DNA of 64,000 bases from Neoaliturus tenellus. Its lineage: Eukaryota; Arthropoda; Insecta; Hemiptera; Cicadellidae. Positions 1 through 11,660 of this stretch are shown piece after piece (the stretch's first letter is position 1; each line of letters begins with the position of its first letter). Location: assembly GCA_030545055.2 (NCBI GenBank), contig CM061537.1:64785387-64849386 (forward strand), written 5' to 3'. Below the pieces are notes generated by a model. The model ran no database searches. It was not told where the DNA came from and was given only the letters and a program-made list of their open reading frames with translations. Both the position numbers and the translations under genes were made by a program.

Positions 1-2375
1 ATGCCATATTGATTAACTTTTCAGTTATCGTGATTATAATGAGAACAAGTAAAACCTGAGATTTCACACCTACAATAGGCCTAACTATATTATTTTAGCA
101 CACTACTGTTTAAAGGAGAGTGTGATAAATAAAATCTAAAAACTTCAAAAGATTTCAAATAGTTTTCAGTAAGAGCATATATTTTATATTTTTATCTCAT
201 TGTATTGATTTTTAATTATTTCAGTAATAGTTTTGTTTATTTAAAAAAAAAAAATCCGTTAGGTACAAATCTTAAAAGTTATGAGTTTTTTATTTGATTT
301 ATTTTTAACTTTTTGACATATTTAAATACTTGATTGTGGCTTAAGAAGCTTTTTCTTTTACTGTAAGCAACAATAACTTATAGATTATTGTAAAAGTTTT
401 ATACAGCTACAAAACTATTTTTCAATATGTTTTACATTTTATAAAATATGAGATATAATTGATAATTTTATTTTGGTCTTCTTTGTTGTTGAAGTAAACT
501 GAGTTTTTACCCAAACAATTGATGATTCCTTTTCACATATTTAGATAATTGTGTAATAAGAAAGAAAATGAGAGAAAATACCTTGACTTATCAATAATAA
601 TTACTTTTATTCAATGCATAAACTTTAGTCAATAGAATATGAATAATATTATCTATAAGTTATTATTAATACCATATTTCATTGTCTGGAATAAAATAGT
701 AGGCTATTAACTATAAATTCCGTAAGTATTGTTTTAAATTTCAATTGGGCTTATTGGGTGATTGTAACATTTCTTAAAAATTACTTCGTTATAATCTGTT
801 AAAAATTTCTTATGCCTGGTAGGCCTACAATAGGTTGCCCAAATAAATAAGTAAACATTTTTATTAGTATAAAATAGTGTAGCTTTTATGTATTATATAA
901 AAAATGTAATGAATAAAAAGAATAGGAGGGTACTAATTCCAGTGACTGACACAACTGTTGAACGATATGTGGTTAGGTTGGAATGTTTTGCACCGCTGTG
1001 GTTGGGCTCTCTCAATTTATTTTATCGGCACAGGTTAATATTCGTGCAAATCATCTTGTTTTCCCTCAAAGTGGTCGTCACTTTTAGTATGTTATCCTTA
1101 TCAGCTTCTCTTAATTTTCTAGTCCTTAGAATTAATTGATAAATTAAGAAATTAATGCTCTTGGATAGTCTTTTCTTTTAACAAGGACGTTGTAAGAGTT
1201 ATAGTTGTAAATATGAATAAAAACGAATTATTTAACTATTTATTGCATAAAAACCATGAATGTAAAAAAAAAATGTTTGCTCAATATTTTGTTATTTTTT
1301 GCCAGTACATATTCATTTTATCTTTTGAAAGCCAAAAGTACATTAGCAATAGTGGTAATATTGAAATAGTATGTAAATAAAGTCCAGATATTCGATTGTT
1401 TCACAGCCATTTTATAAAACCATTATGTCGACCACTATTTCCTTCTCATAAAGTTTTAACCGTTTTATTAAAAATCCAAATAACTACTTAATCAAACTAA
1501 CAAAAAAAATTTTCTCCGTCTTATTTTCAATTTTATTACAAGTTCAATTTGAAACATTTAGTATGAATATACAGTTTAACAGTTCCATCGAACTTTAATT
1601 AGAATAATTAAATCTAATTACTATTAAGTCTTTTAAGTTGACTTTTCTCCTTCTGACAAGTAGGGCCTTCCGCCTTCCACAAATGCCTGAACTGATCAGT
1701 GCTAATTCTCACTTCCGTGTGTTTCACAAAACGCTATTATAGCTTAAGGTAATTAATTTTTTTATAATTAATTTATTCTTTTGCTTTTAAATATCTGATT
1801 TTTACAGAAGATCCTCGTAAAATTCGTGTGTTATTTCTAGAGATATTTATTTCTAATTGTATTGGTTAAAGTTAATTAATTTCTTCCACTTAAGGCGTTG
1901 TTTATATATTAAATCCCGTTACTTCGCATTTCATTTGATATAAATCAGTGATGAAAAATGTCTGCTGTAACTTCATAAATAAACAGAATATTGTTTAGCA
2001 GTTATAAATAAAGATTTAAAAAATAAGTGATTTAACTTGTACAGAAACAATGGAACCCTATCCTCTTTCGGGGCGCAACTTTTCCAACCTCCCCAAGTAT
2101 CAACTAACCCAAAATCACCAACTGACAGAAGTTTGAAAACTTTTCATGAGCTGTCAATAATCTGCTCCCTTGAAATCGTATAATATATTGCCTTGGAACT
2201 TATCAACAAGTTTTCATATGCCTCTGCCATAACAAATTGTTCTCGTTTTAAGATTGGTTTCCTTAACAACGAAACACTCATTGAAAACATCACGAAATAA
2301 TGATATTATTGTAATCTTCCTAGTTGACTTAAATTATGAGAATTAATTTGACAATGAATAAAAAATCTACATCAA

Positions 2376-2378
<3 letters not shown>
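1..2378. other. AT-rich non-coding DNA
   Basis: No gene or classifiable repeat is visible. The 83-codon open frame at 888-1139 has low-complexity composition and no recognisable domain. Confidence 0.6.

Positions 2379-2418
<40 letters not shown>
2379..2418. repeat. Poly(A) run of about 40
   Basis: An uninterrupted A tract. It could be the tail of a very old retroposed copy, but no body is recognisable upstream. Confidence 0.9.
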
Positions 2419-2419
<1 letters not shown>

Positions 2420-2983
2420 ATCAGGACGACTTATTTGTTTGTCGCCGTGGACAATGATATTTTACTGAAGCAAACGAGATTATTTGTTTAGTAGTCCCAA
2501 AATTAAAACATTACAACTAATTTAAGAACCTACCTTACATTTTACAGGGTGTGTTTTAAACTATCCCAATTCATTCTACACTTCAGTATTTTAGTTTGGT
2601 CTGCAACTGTAAACATAAATATTGGGTAATTTTTACTTATGTTTTGGATATTAGTCTATGATTTTCTTTTAACTTCGATGGCTCTCGTCCCATTATTGGT
2701 CACAGTAAAATCTTAGTTATAATCAAAGTTTTATATTTACATATAATTAGAATAGTTATAATAATAATAATTTTTTTTTTTTTTTTTTTTGAGGGAGAGG
2801 CGGAAAAATGCATTACGCACACAGGTGGCCAGCCTGTAGTGTGAGGCTCCCCTAAAAAACGGGTTACCCACTAAAAAACCTCCTCTACTCTTTAGGAACT
2901 AACCTGGAATTGTTTATCACATTACGTCAGGCTAGGCCTAAGTTTTGCTTACGCCCGTGGGGCTCGCTCCTTATCCAGCCGCT

Positions 2984-3728
2984 CGATCAAGGGGTCTGGG
3001 CCACTTCGCGGTCCAGATCGGTTTTCTTTTCCAGGAGGATGCCCCGGACGAACTGTGACAAACAATCCCAGTTGCCCTCATCCTCCAAAATCTTTTGGCA
3101 GACCGAGTCCACCAAAAATGCACCAAAGATTTGTGTGGCCTCCAGGCGGGGCCCTTCCCAACGGGGACAGCGGAAGAATGTGTGTTCCGCATCGTCGGGA
3201 ACACCCGGGCAATAAATGCAGTCCGGTGAACCGGTCTTTCCCATCCGGTTCAGGTACGACCGAAAATAGCCGTGACCTGTCAAAAATTGGGTCAGGTAGT
3301 AGTCCACCTCCCCATGCCGCCGTTCCACCCATGGTTGGACCTGCTTGATAAGTCGCGCAGTCCATCGTCCTCGGGTGTCGTGCTCCCAGCTGTGTTTGCC
3401 ACTGCTGGAAGGTTCGGGAGCACTCTTCTGTTCTTGCCGTGTCCTTGCCGATCTCGCCTTGTCTCTGATAAATCGCTTTCCTCTCCCCTGCCAAGAGCTT
3501 GACAGGGATGACTCCGGCGACCACCAGGACGGCAGGCTCGGACACTGTCCGGTAGGCGGAACACACCCGGAGCGCAGCTTGACGCTGAACCCGGGCGAGT
3601 CGCAGTCTGTAGCACTCCTTATCTAGAGCGCCTGCCCACACCTCTGTTCCGTAAAGAAGCACGGACTGGACCGCGGACGTCAACAGACGTCTTCTGCTGG
3701 ATCGGGGACCCCCGACATTGGCCATCAG
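2984..3728 (-). pseudogene. LINE RT thumb and C-terminal zinc-knuckle remnants
   Basis: Two minus-strand frames continue the LINE ORF2: about 3728-3330 (LLTSAVQSVLLYGTEVWAGA, the post-RT thumb) and about 3328-2987, which holds CIYC-x8-H-x4-C, the C-terminal CCHC-type motif of R1-like elements. A frameshift near 3330 separates them. The copy is dead. Confidence 0.85.
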
Positions 3729-3830
3729 CCTACTAAGTTGCAGTTGTCGTGAGGTTCCAGTGGGCTGGAAGAGCCCACTGCGGCTGTTTTAGGGCGGTGC
3801 CCTCTTCAGCCTAAGCCTACTAAGGTAAGT
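3728..3830. repeat. Small insertion in the LINE flanked by a 10-bp direct repeat
   Basis: GCCTACTAAG occurs at both edges (about 3728-3737 and 3824-3833) where the RT frame breaks. Between them lies a perfect 9-bp hairpin, CAGTGGGCT with its complement, at about 3759-3781. It looks like a small insertion or duplication after the LINE landed. Confidence 0.5.
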
Positions 3831-4826
3831 CACTACCTTAGCTGCCTTGTCCGCCGTACGGAAGATCTGATCCCTCCAGCTTAACTTGGTGTCCACCATA
3901 ACCCCGAGGTATTTGGCGGCACGAGTTGATGTGACCACCTCCCTTCCCACTCGGAGTGGGACGACGGTGTCGATCCTCTTCTTCGTGAGAATCACGATCT
4001 CCGTCTTACTGAGAGCAAGTGAGAGACCGTGATCGGACATCCAGTTGTTGACCACCCGCATAACTCGGTTCAACTTTAGTAGGGCCAGCTCAGCAATGAG
4101 AGCTGCGACGTCATCGGCGTACCCAACCAAAGTGGTTTCCTCAGGCATCTCGGACCTCAGGAGGCTGTCATAGGCAACGTTCCAGAGATCCGGGCCGAGT
4201 AATGAACCTTGTGCGGCACCAGAAGTGACTTCCGTCGTCCGCGTTCCGTCCCTCGTGTCATAAATCAGGCTTCGAGAGCGTAGATAATCCTCGATGAGCC
4301 GCAACAGATATGCAGGAATACGAAAGGTGTTGCGAAGCGCATCCAGCATATCGACCCACCTCACCGAGTTGAAGGCATTCTTGACATCAAGCGTAACAAG
4401 AAGCACTACTCGGCGGGAGAAACGGTTGTGGCTCTCGGCTCTCTCCACAGCTCTCTGAACTTCGGTGACAGCGTCGATTGTTGACCGTCCCTTTCTGAAG
4501 CCGTACTGACGGGGACATAAGTCCCCGGCAGCTTCCACGGCAGAAGTCAGGCGGGAACGGATCAGCTTCTCGAACAGCTTTCCAGCCGTGTCCAACATGC
4601 AGAGAGGCCTGTGGGACGACGGCAGCTCGGGATCACCTTTGCCCTTGCTGATCAGTACAAGCCTGGCTGTTTTCCAGGGAGCCGGAAACATCCCTTCTAC
4701 CAAACAGGCATTGTACATTCTCAACAACAGGTCAGCGTTGATTGAAAATACTTTCTTTAAAGCCTCACTGGGAATCCCATCCGGGCCAGGAGCCTTGTTG
4801 CTCTTCAGGGAGAGAACGGAGGTTTA
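3789..4826 (-). pseudogene. LINE reverse transcriptase domain (broken)
   Basis: Minus-strand frame with APGPDGIP at the upstream edge, YGFRKGRSTIDA, a TLDVKNAFNSV catalytic block (first Asp), AAQGSLLGP and the GYADDVAAL active site. Together these are the classic RT motifs of the R1/Jockey lineages. The frame ends at a stop near 3789, where an insertion of about 85 bp interrupts it; the same protein resumes near 3728. Confidence 0.9.
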
Positions 4827-5274
4827 AGACCTTAATGAACTATATTTTCCTTTTGATAGATTTCTATTAATCTGTATTTGTAATGTGAAATACTCAACCG
4901 TTAAAAATTTGAATAAAAAATGTATAATTGTACAAATGTAAAATTTTTTATTATTTCGGGATGTTAAGACGGTAAAATGAGGTCCTAATGAATGACATAA
5001 AAATCATGAAAAATATTCTGAATTAAATGAAAACAAAGTCTATGAAATGATTTAATATATTTTTTTAGGAACTATATTTATATTCAAAATAAAGTTCAAC
5101 AATATATTTTAAAAAAAACTTTTAGGTTTCATTTTGGAAAGAGAGCCTTCAAAAAATTCTAAAAAAACTCAATAACTTAGAACTTGAAACATATATTTTC
5201 ATCGATTTTTAAAATATTATTATAGTCATTGCTGCTGAATTTTGTTCTCTTTCCACTGTTTTGTTTTGTTAAAA
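4827..5274. other. AT-rich spacer
   Basis: Nothing recognisable lies between the LINE and the Helitron. Confidence 0.6.
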
Positions 5275-6686
5275 TCTATATATATATAAAATATGTGATG
5301 CCCTTTTTTGTGAACACTACTCCTCCCTTATTTATGGACCAATTTTAAAGTTTACAGGTGTCAAAAGAATGGTCTCAGTTCGTAGTTTTGCAATAAGGTT
5401 TTAGATTTTTGATATTTTAATTCTGAAGCTCACGGGAAGCCCTCAAAGTTAATTTTTTCCATAAGATTAACATGGGGAACAATTTATATTGAATTGCTAA
5501 ATAAAACAGCTGTTGATAGACAAACAAACACACATGTTAAAAGCTGAATAGAAGCAAATTGAACTGGTACTGAAATATCAACACAATTTCATACTTTAAT
5601 ACCAGGAGTGTCTAATCTGAGGTTTTCACCTTTTCTCATAATGTAGCAGGTAGATTTTGCTTGAAAGTTTAATTTACGCGTATTTGGGCACAAAAATAAG
5701 TTTTGTAACTTAACCCTGGAAAAATAGATTTTTGTTTACGAAAACAATTTTGGAAATTGAAATTTTTGACATGGGTCTTATTGGTTGTCTGACTGGTATT
5801 GGAACAATAATGAAAGGTAACAAATATTAAAATAGAACACTAAATTTGTGTGCATGGGTTTTCAAACTGCTGTCAACTATAAGGAAAAGGGATAGTTGGT
5901 TGTAAGTGTAGGCCTAAAAACGTTTTAATTTACTATTATAGCATAAACATATTTTATGCAGAACTCTACACATATTTAAAAATCCTGTGTAAAAGACAAC
6001 ATTTAAAAGTTGTTTACCTCCAGTACAGAAAACAAGCTTATTAAAAAAAGGTTTTAAGAGAAATTTTAACTAAAATAAAAATGCCACTAAAAACAAAATG
6101 GACCACAGAAACAGAGATATAGATTCTCTTAATTTTTTGTGATTCCTTTATTTAAATTTTGTAATGTCATGGATTGTTAAGTTAAAGAGGATTTAGGCAT
6201 AAACAGTAATGTGGACTCATTCACCATGTCATTGACTACCTCATACAGTAGTACTAGAAAATCAGCCGCAGTGAGTGCTGCATAACTCATACAGGACTGG
6301 GGAGTAATGAAATTTTGATTTTAATTCTGTTTTCATTTACGTTTTGTGTTTGATAAACTATGTGGATCCAACATCTGTGAATTTATTCTAAATTTTATAG
6401 GAGGGTTTAAAAGAATTCCCTAAGACGTATCGGCAAAAGAACAACTACGTAATCTTAGCTAATTTAAACCTAAAAGAACGAGCACCACATCTCAACACTA
6501 TCACATTGGGAAGTTGGAGAATTGGTAATGAAAATGGATCAATGAAACACCAATAATGTACCAATACTATACTATCTGATTTTCAATATAGTGAAATTTT
6601 TTCAAAGTATTACCATGGAGCAAAGTTTGATCACCAGGTAACTTACCCTAATAAATGCAGCGCATTGCGCTGCACAGGCCCCCTAG
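5275..6686 (+). mobile_element. Non-autonomous Helitron, copy 1
   Basis: Starts TCTATATATATATAAA after an A and ends in a 17-bp hairpin, GCAGCGCATTGCGCTGC (6657-6673), then CTAG followed by T. A 5' TC, a 3' hairpin and CTRR, and insertion between A and T are Helitron hallmarks. A second copy sits at 44765-46402. There is no Rep/helicase frame, so it is non-autonomous. Confidence 0.85.
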
Positions 6687-7251
6687 TGTTTATATAATTG
6701 TTTAAATTAATAGTTTGGAGCTGATTTAATTAAAAATGAATGTTAAAATTGGAACCTGCCTTAAACCACCGTAGTTTTTAATAATATTAATTTCAAAGTC
6801 TTATTACTTTCAATGTAATTAGAAATTAATATGAAAGTATTAAAAAAAATTATTTTGTGTAACTCATGGACCTTACCGACAAGTTTTCTTTGACTTGGGG
6901 AGGCAATATTCATGTAACATTTTAAAATAAACATATTTAGTGTTCTTAAAACCACAAAAAGATATTTGGTATATAACACCAAAAATTAAAACATATTAGA
7001 GATTACCAATGTGATTGCTATTGTGGAGGTCAATATACTCGGTTTGGTTTGTGATTTACTATAATGATATATCTGGTTGATAACCATAAGATATGGGCCA
7101 TACCATACGCAACACAATTAGTTGTGATCAGAACTATCCTATCAAGGATAGTAATGGCCCACTAGTCAGTCCACTGCTGTAGTGATGTAACAATGTACAG
7201 CCCACGGTGATGTGGCCTGTGAATGTCGTGGGACCTTGCAATCCTCTTTAC

Positions 7252-7256
<5 letters not shown>

Positions 7257-7311
<55 letters not shown>
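7257..7311. repeat. (TA)n microsatellite, about 27 units
   Basis: Uninterrupted TA dinucleotides over about 55 bases. Confidence 0.97.
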
Positions 7312-7314
<3 letters not shown>

Positions 7315-10300
7315 TTAGAAAGCCATTCACTATTGCTATCAAAAAGTAATAAAAATAAGATTAGGTTACTGAGTAGCCCTGGCAAACATAAAACCTTCAG
7401 TTTTTTATTTTATTTATTTTTTTTTTAGCAAGGCATAATAGGAGTAAATAAAAATATTAACTTTGACTTTAATTTTGGCTTTATAAAAGTAGTGTTAGTA
7501 AACAGAAGGGAAAGATAAAAAAAACTTAGCCTGATAAATGAATGTCTAGAAATATTCCATTACATTATTAGTATGAAACAGAAAAGTGATATTACTTAAT
7601 AAGCTGATTAATTATGCCGTCCTCCTCCAATAAAACATAATTTCGTAAATCTCAGTTGTCTTCGAAAATAGATCATTACAGTACAGAGTAATGTAAGAAA
7701 ATAATAATAAAATTTTTTTTTTTATGTGTTTTAAATGGAATTTACATTATTACAATAAAGTAAAAAAATATAAATAAGTAATTTCATTTTTGAAACTAGT
7801 GTATGTAATGTGTTTCAAGATTTTATAACGACCTCATAAGAGGAAAATTTCACACCCTAGGCTCGACAATGGCACCTTGATGTGTCGAAACCGGTAGCCT
7901 TTACTACTGGAGGACAAGGATTACTGTGACAGTTCAGGTATTTAACCTCTTGTATAATAAATAAGTAGCCTCAACGGTAAACTTGTATCAGGTGAACAAA
8001 ATTAACTGTACAAAAGAATTACTTTTAATTTATAAGATATGGTAACAATTATATAACTTAATCAATAACAATTGTATATCGAATGTTGTTTTAACAGAGG
8101 AAATATTATTATTTTTTATTTTAGTATTGTCTTTAATGTAAAGTACCTGACGAACATAACTATTTTAAAACATTATAATGGCTGTTTGCAGACTATTGCA
8201 AGACATTCTAGGAATCGTGTTGTTTTCTGATATCGGATCCTGGATAACTTAGGAAACAAAAACTCCATATTGCAGAAGTTCCCAATCTCTGGATAAGATT
8301 GGATTCTTCTTAAGATAATGGAATTCGAAGTTTCATTTTGATTTGTACATTTCCATTGGTAGAAAACTAAATGATTCAATAAAACAATCCTGCGTAAAAT
8401 AAGTATAGTATTATTTTTGCAAATCTGGTAAACTCCAGATTGTATTTTATTAGGCCTATATTTTCCAGTGAAACTTAAAATATATTTTTAATATATGCAG
8501 AAATGAATAAGATGTACAGAAAGATAACATTTATTCTGCTATGTCAGATTCTCGTTCAATTAAGATTACATAAAACTGTTACATTAATTTATTAATTCAT
8601 GCTGCTTTTTAACCCTACAACTTTTAAACTAACCTATGTTTTAAGGAAAATATTTTACAGGACAGAAACCTAAGTGGGCCTAGCAGGCCACTTTTTATAT
8701 AGTAGTAATTATTAAATATATCTTTAACCCAAGATATATCTACAGATCATTGTTTAAGCATTGCCCACTTATATTTGATTTTACATATCAAGAAGTAAGA
8801 CAATTTTGGCTGAGGTGTGAATTTTTCCTCGGCACAGTACTACACTATGAAATAAAAATGTAAATATGTTTTTAAACTCACAAGAATTTTATAGTATGAG
8901 AAATAACAGTATCCTTTTAAACCTTGAATTTGCACTCATATATTGTTTGTTAAGAAAACGATATGCAGGGTGTCACAAAAACCGTGACTGGCTATGCATA
9001 TTCTAAATTTAAAAATCAAAATAAATAAAAAATGTTAAATAATTTTTTATCATTTTAGCTTTGTTTGGCCACTATCAACCATTTTGTTTTTTACACTAAA
9101 TAATTTTTATTTCCGTAGAAATAATTTTTATGTTTATTTGCAGAAAAAATAAATTTTTCCAATATAATTTTTTTATGGCGAACTTTTTAAATTTTTAAAC
9201 TCAAATTTCCTAAGAACAATGAACTATTTCTCAATCAAATGATAACTATTACTATTGATTTACTTAAATATCATACATGAACTCACTTTCACCTTTAAAG
9301 GTGTAACAATGATACTAATTGCAACTTAGTACATGGCAAAATATATTTGCAAAGTTTTTGGAAGGTAACATGAACCATTCTGACCCTGAACATGAACCAG
9401 AATGTAAATTTTTTCACTCTTTTACAAAGAGTTTTACAAAGTTTTATATTCTTGTTATAGCCACTAAAACAAGTATAAGGTGAAGTAAAACAATTCTGTA
9501 ATAAATAATTTCATTATATTTATTATGTTTCACAATAATATAAATTGTAATAGAAAATTATTTACAGCCTACAAATAGTAAAACTATTATATACAAAGAT
9601 TTTATATTGTTTTGAATAAATAGGTATGGGACATTACTACTAATAAAGTTACTAAATATTTTTATAAAATAATAAATATTATATTGAGGGTGTTCACATG
9701 AGACGATAAGTTTAGAATAATGGTAATCAATCAATTCACTGCCAAATAAAACTTTGTTTATATAATATTTGACTAGTTCAGATTCATACTTTATTAGGCA
9801 ACAATGCATTGTGTGATATAAACTGTGAACAGCTCAATAGCTTTGTATCTTTGGCACAACTGGATCAGTTTATGATGTTAGAAAAATATTTTGAAAGAAG
9901 AAATTTGTTATAATATAAATATAATTTACCTGAAATTAAAAATGTTATGCTCGTTTATAGATATGTGTAACTTCAACATTAAACAATAAAACCCAAAGAA
10001 AAATGAGAAAAAGAAACAAACGATTATGATTAATTTCATCATATATATTCAATGTTGAATATGTTTGGGAACATTAAACTTTCGTAATCAAACAAACTTA
10101 AAGGAAATAATTTGAAAGAACAGATGAAATTACATAAATTGAAAATACATACAAGAAAAATTAAGACTCTTATTTTGTACTTAACTTTGAATTTAGATTT
10201 TAATGTTAAAGACCCGTTTTAAAGACACTACTTTATTTTCCAAATTTTATTCTCTTATTATTTTCTGGGAAAACAAGTTTAAATTAATTTCACATTGTAC

Positions 10301-11404
10301 TTGATTATTGTTACACGACATTTTTAAAACGGAATTCTAAGAATAGCTCAAATATTATTCAGTTTTTTCACTGTCACTATTACGAGGAATACAGATTTAT
10401 AATTGATTTTTTAAAGTTCAAATATAAACATTTGGAGATTGTTTTGTTAAGAATTTTATATTAAATTCTGAGAAAGAACAAGTATTTTTATATTAAAACA
10501 TAAAATCTCAGTAAATAATGAAAGAAATAGCTGGACATAAGCTCCTCTTTTTGATTTACATTTTATGCGTAGACTAGGGTAACTCATGCAATTATTACAG
10601 TACTCTTAATATATCACAAATAAATATAATGTAAACAAAATATTAACATAATATACAATAGGAAAGAGGACTCAATATTCCGTATATATCTTATAACATC
10701 AAATAATATAAAACGATCTATAAATAAAAATTATAATTTTGATATAGAACAGCAACAAGTTGAATACTTTGAACATCCAATATTTACTGTAAATGACCCA
10801 GTCTTATAAAATCGTAATTTTAATTTTTTTATTTTTATGATGTAACTATTGATATAGACACATACTTATTATTAAAGATTTTTGCTATAAGAGCTACTAT
10901 TGTATATGGATAATATAATAATATTATTTAAACCAAGTACCTTTTTCATTGTACATAGTTTTTTCGACAACTAGTTACACCTTTTAGACCACCAGAAAGT
11001 TGATGTAAACAAATGACATTTAAAATTAACAAATATTAAGCAGGAAATAATATAGTAATCAGAAACATAACTTAGTCATTATAAATGTTATCAGATTGGT
11101 ATCATTGGGATGTTTAGTTTGAAGGATTTTTGTATCCACTCATTATGACCAGGGAGCCAAACTAGATGAGGAATACATTATACCAAATGCAAAGGAGTAC
11201 TTAGTTTAAATTATGTTTCTAATATTATCAACATTAATATTTTAAAAAATATCACAATGGATTATCAACATTAATATTTTCAAAAATATCACAATGGGAC
11301 AGCATTGGCAATTCGGACATGCAATAAGAAATTAAGCTTACAAGTAATATTAAAGTGTGACACATCACATAAATCTATATCTTTGGGACACTTTCAGATC
11401 TAAT
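7312..11404. other. AT-rich non-coding DNA downstream of the GPCR
   Basis: No gene is visible. Contains a TGTGTCGAAACCGGTAG motif near 7880-7897, a CAGGGTGTCACAAAA motif near 8966 and a 39-bp tandem duplication at 11223-11297. Confidence 0.55.
11223..11297. repeat. Two-copy tandem repeat, 39-40 bp unit
   Basis: The unit TTATCAACATTAATATTTT with its AAAATATCACAATGG tail is repeated twice with one or two changes. Confidence 0.85.
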
Positions 11405-11550
11405 AAGGTTTATTTATAAACATTTCAACAAAATGTGAAAATAAATAATATGCCTTTATGGAATGTTTTGAGACTCCGGCGTGACGGTCCACCATGACAC
11501 GTGGTGGCTGCAGTTCCGTGGTGCAGAAGTTTGATGGTGCGGATATCAGG
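11405..11550 (-). other. Likely 3'UTR of the GPCR gene
   Basis: Downstream of the TGA the minus strand runs into AT-rich DNA. The first AATAAA on that strand is near 11412-11417 (TTTATT on the plus strand), about 135 bases past the stop. This fits a short 3'UTR, but the cleavage site cannot be fixed from sequence alone. Confidence 0.35.
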
Positions 11551-11660
11551 TCACAAGCAGTCCCCGTAGACGTGGTCGGGCAGCTGGGAGGCCCTTATGG
11601 GGGCCAGGGCGATGGACACGTGGGACACCATGGTGCGGCTCACCTCGTCCTTGGACTTGT
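11551..11660 (-). CDS. moody: GPCR exon 9: C-terminal tail and stop
   Basis: The acceptor TGTCCTCCAG opens 110 nt that complete Asp389 and encode a 36-residue end, DKSKDEVSRTMVSHVS through HVYGDCL, stopped by TGA at 11551-11553. The SRTMVS stretch resembles a conserved patch I recall in the fly moody tail. The exon is GC-rich in an AT-rich setting and in frame with both exon 8 and exon 7. Confidence 0.8.

Larger units (their letters stand above)
2770..4826 (-). mobile_element. 5'-truncated non-LTR retrotransposon, R1-like
   Basis: A GC-rich block in an AT-rich setting, ending in a 20-bp poly(T) at 2770-2790 (the 3' poly(A) of a minus-strand LINE). It carries the reverse transcriptase from just before the APGPDGIP block to the C-terminal zinc knuckle, so the endonuclease and ORF1 parts are missing. 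The 5' break near 4826 is abrupt. I saw no convincing target-site duplication. Confidence 0.9.

Noticed and set aside
3055..3626. Plus-strand proteins over the LINE
   Set aside because: They are opposite-strand shadows of the GC-rich RT region with no domain.
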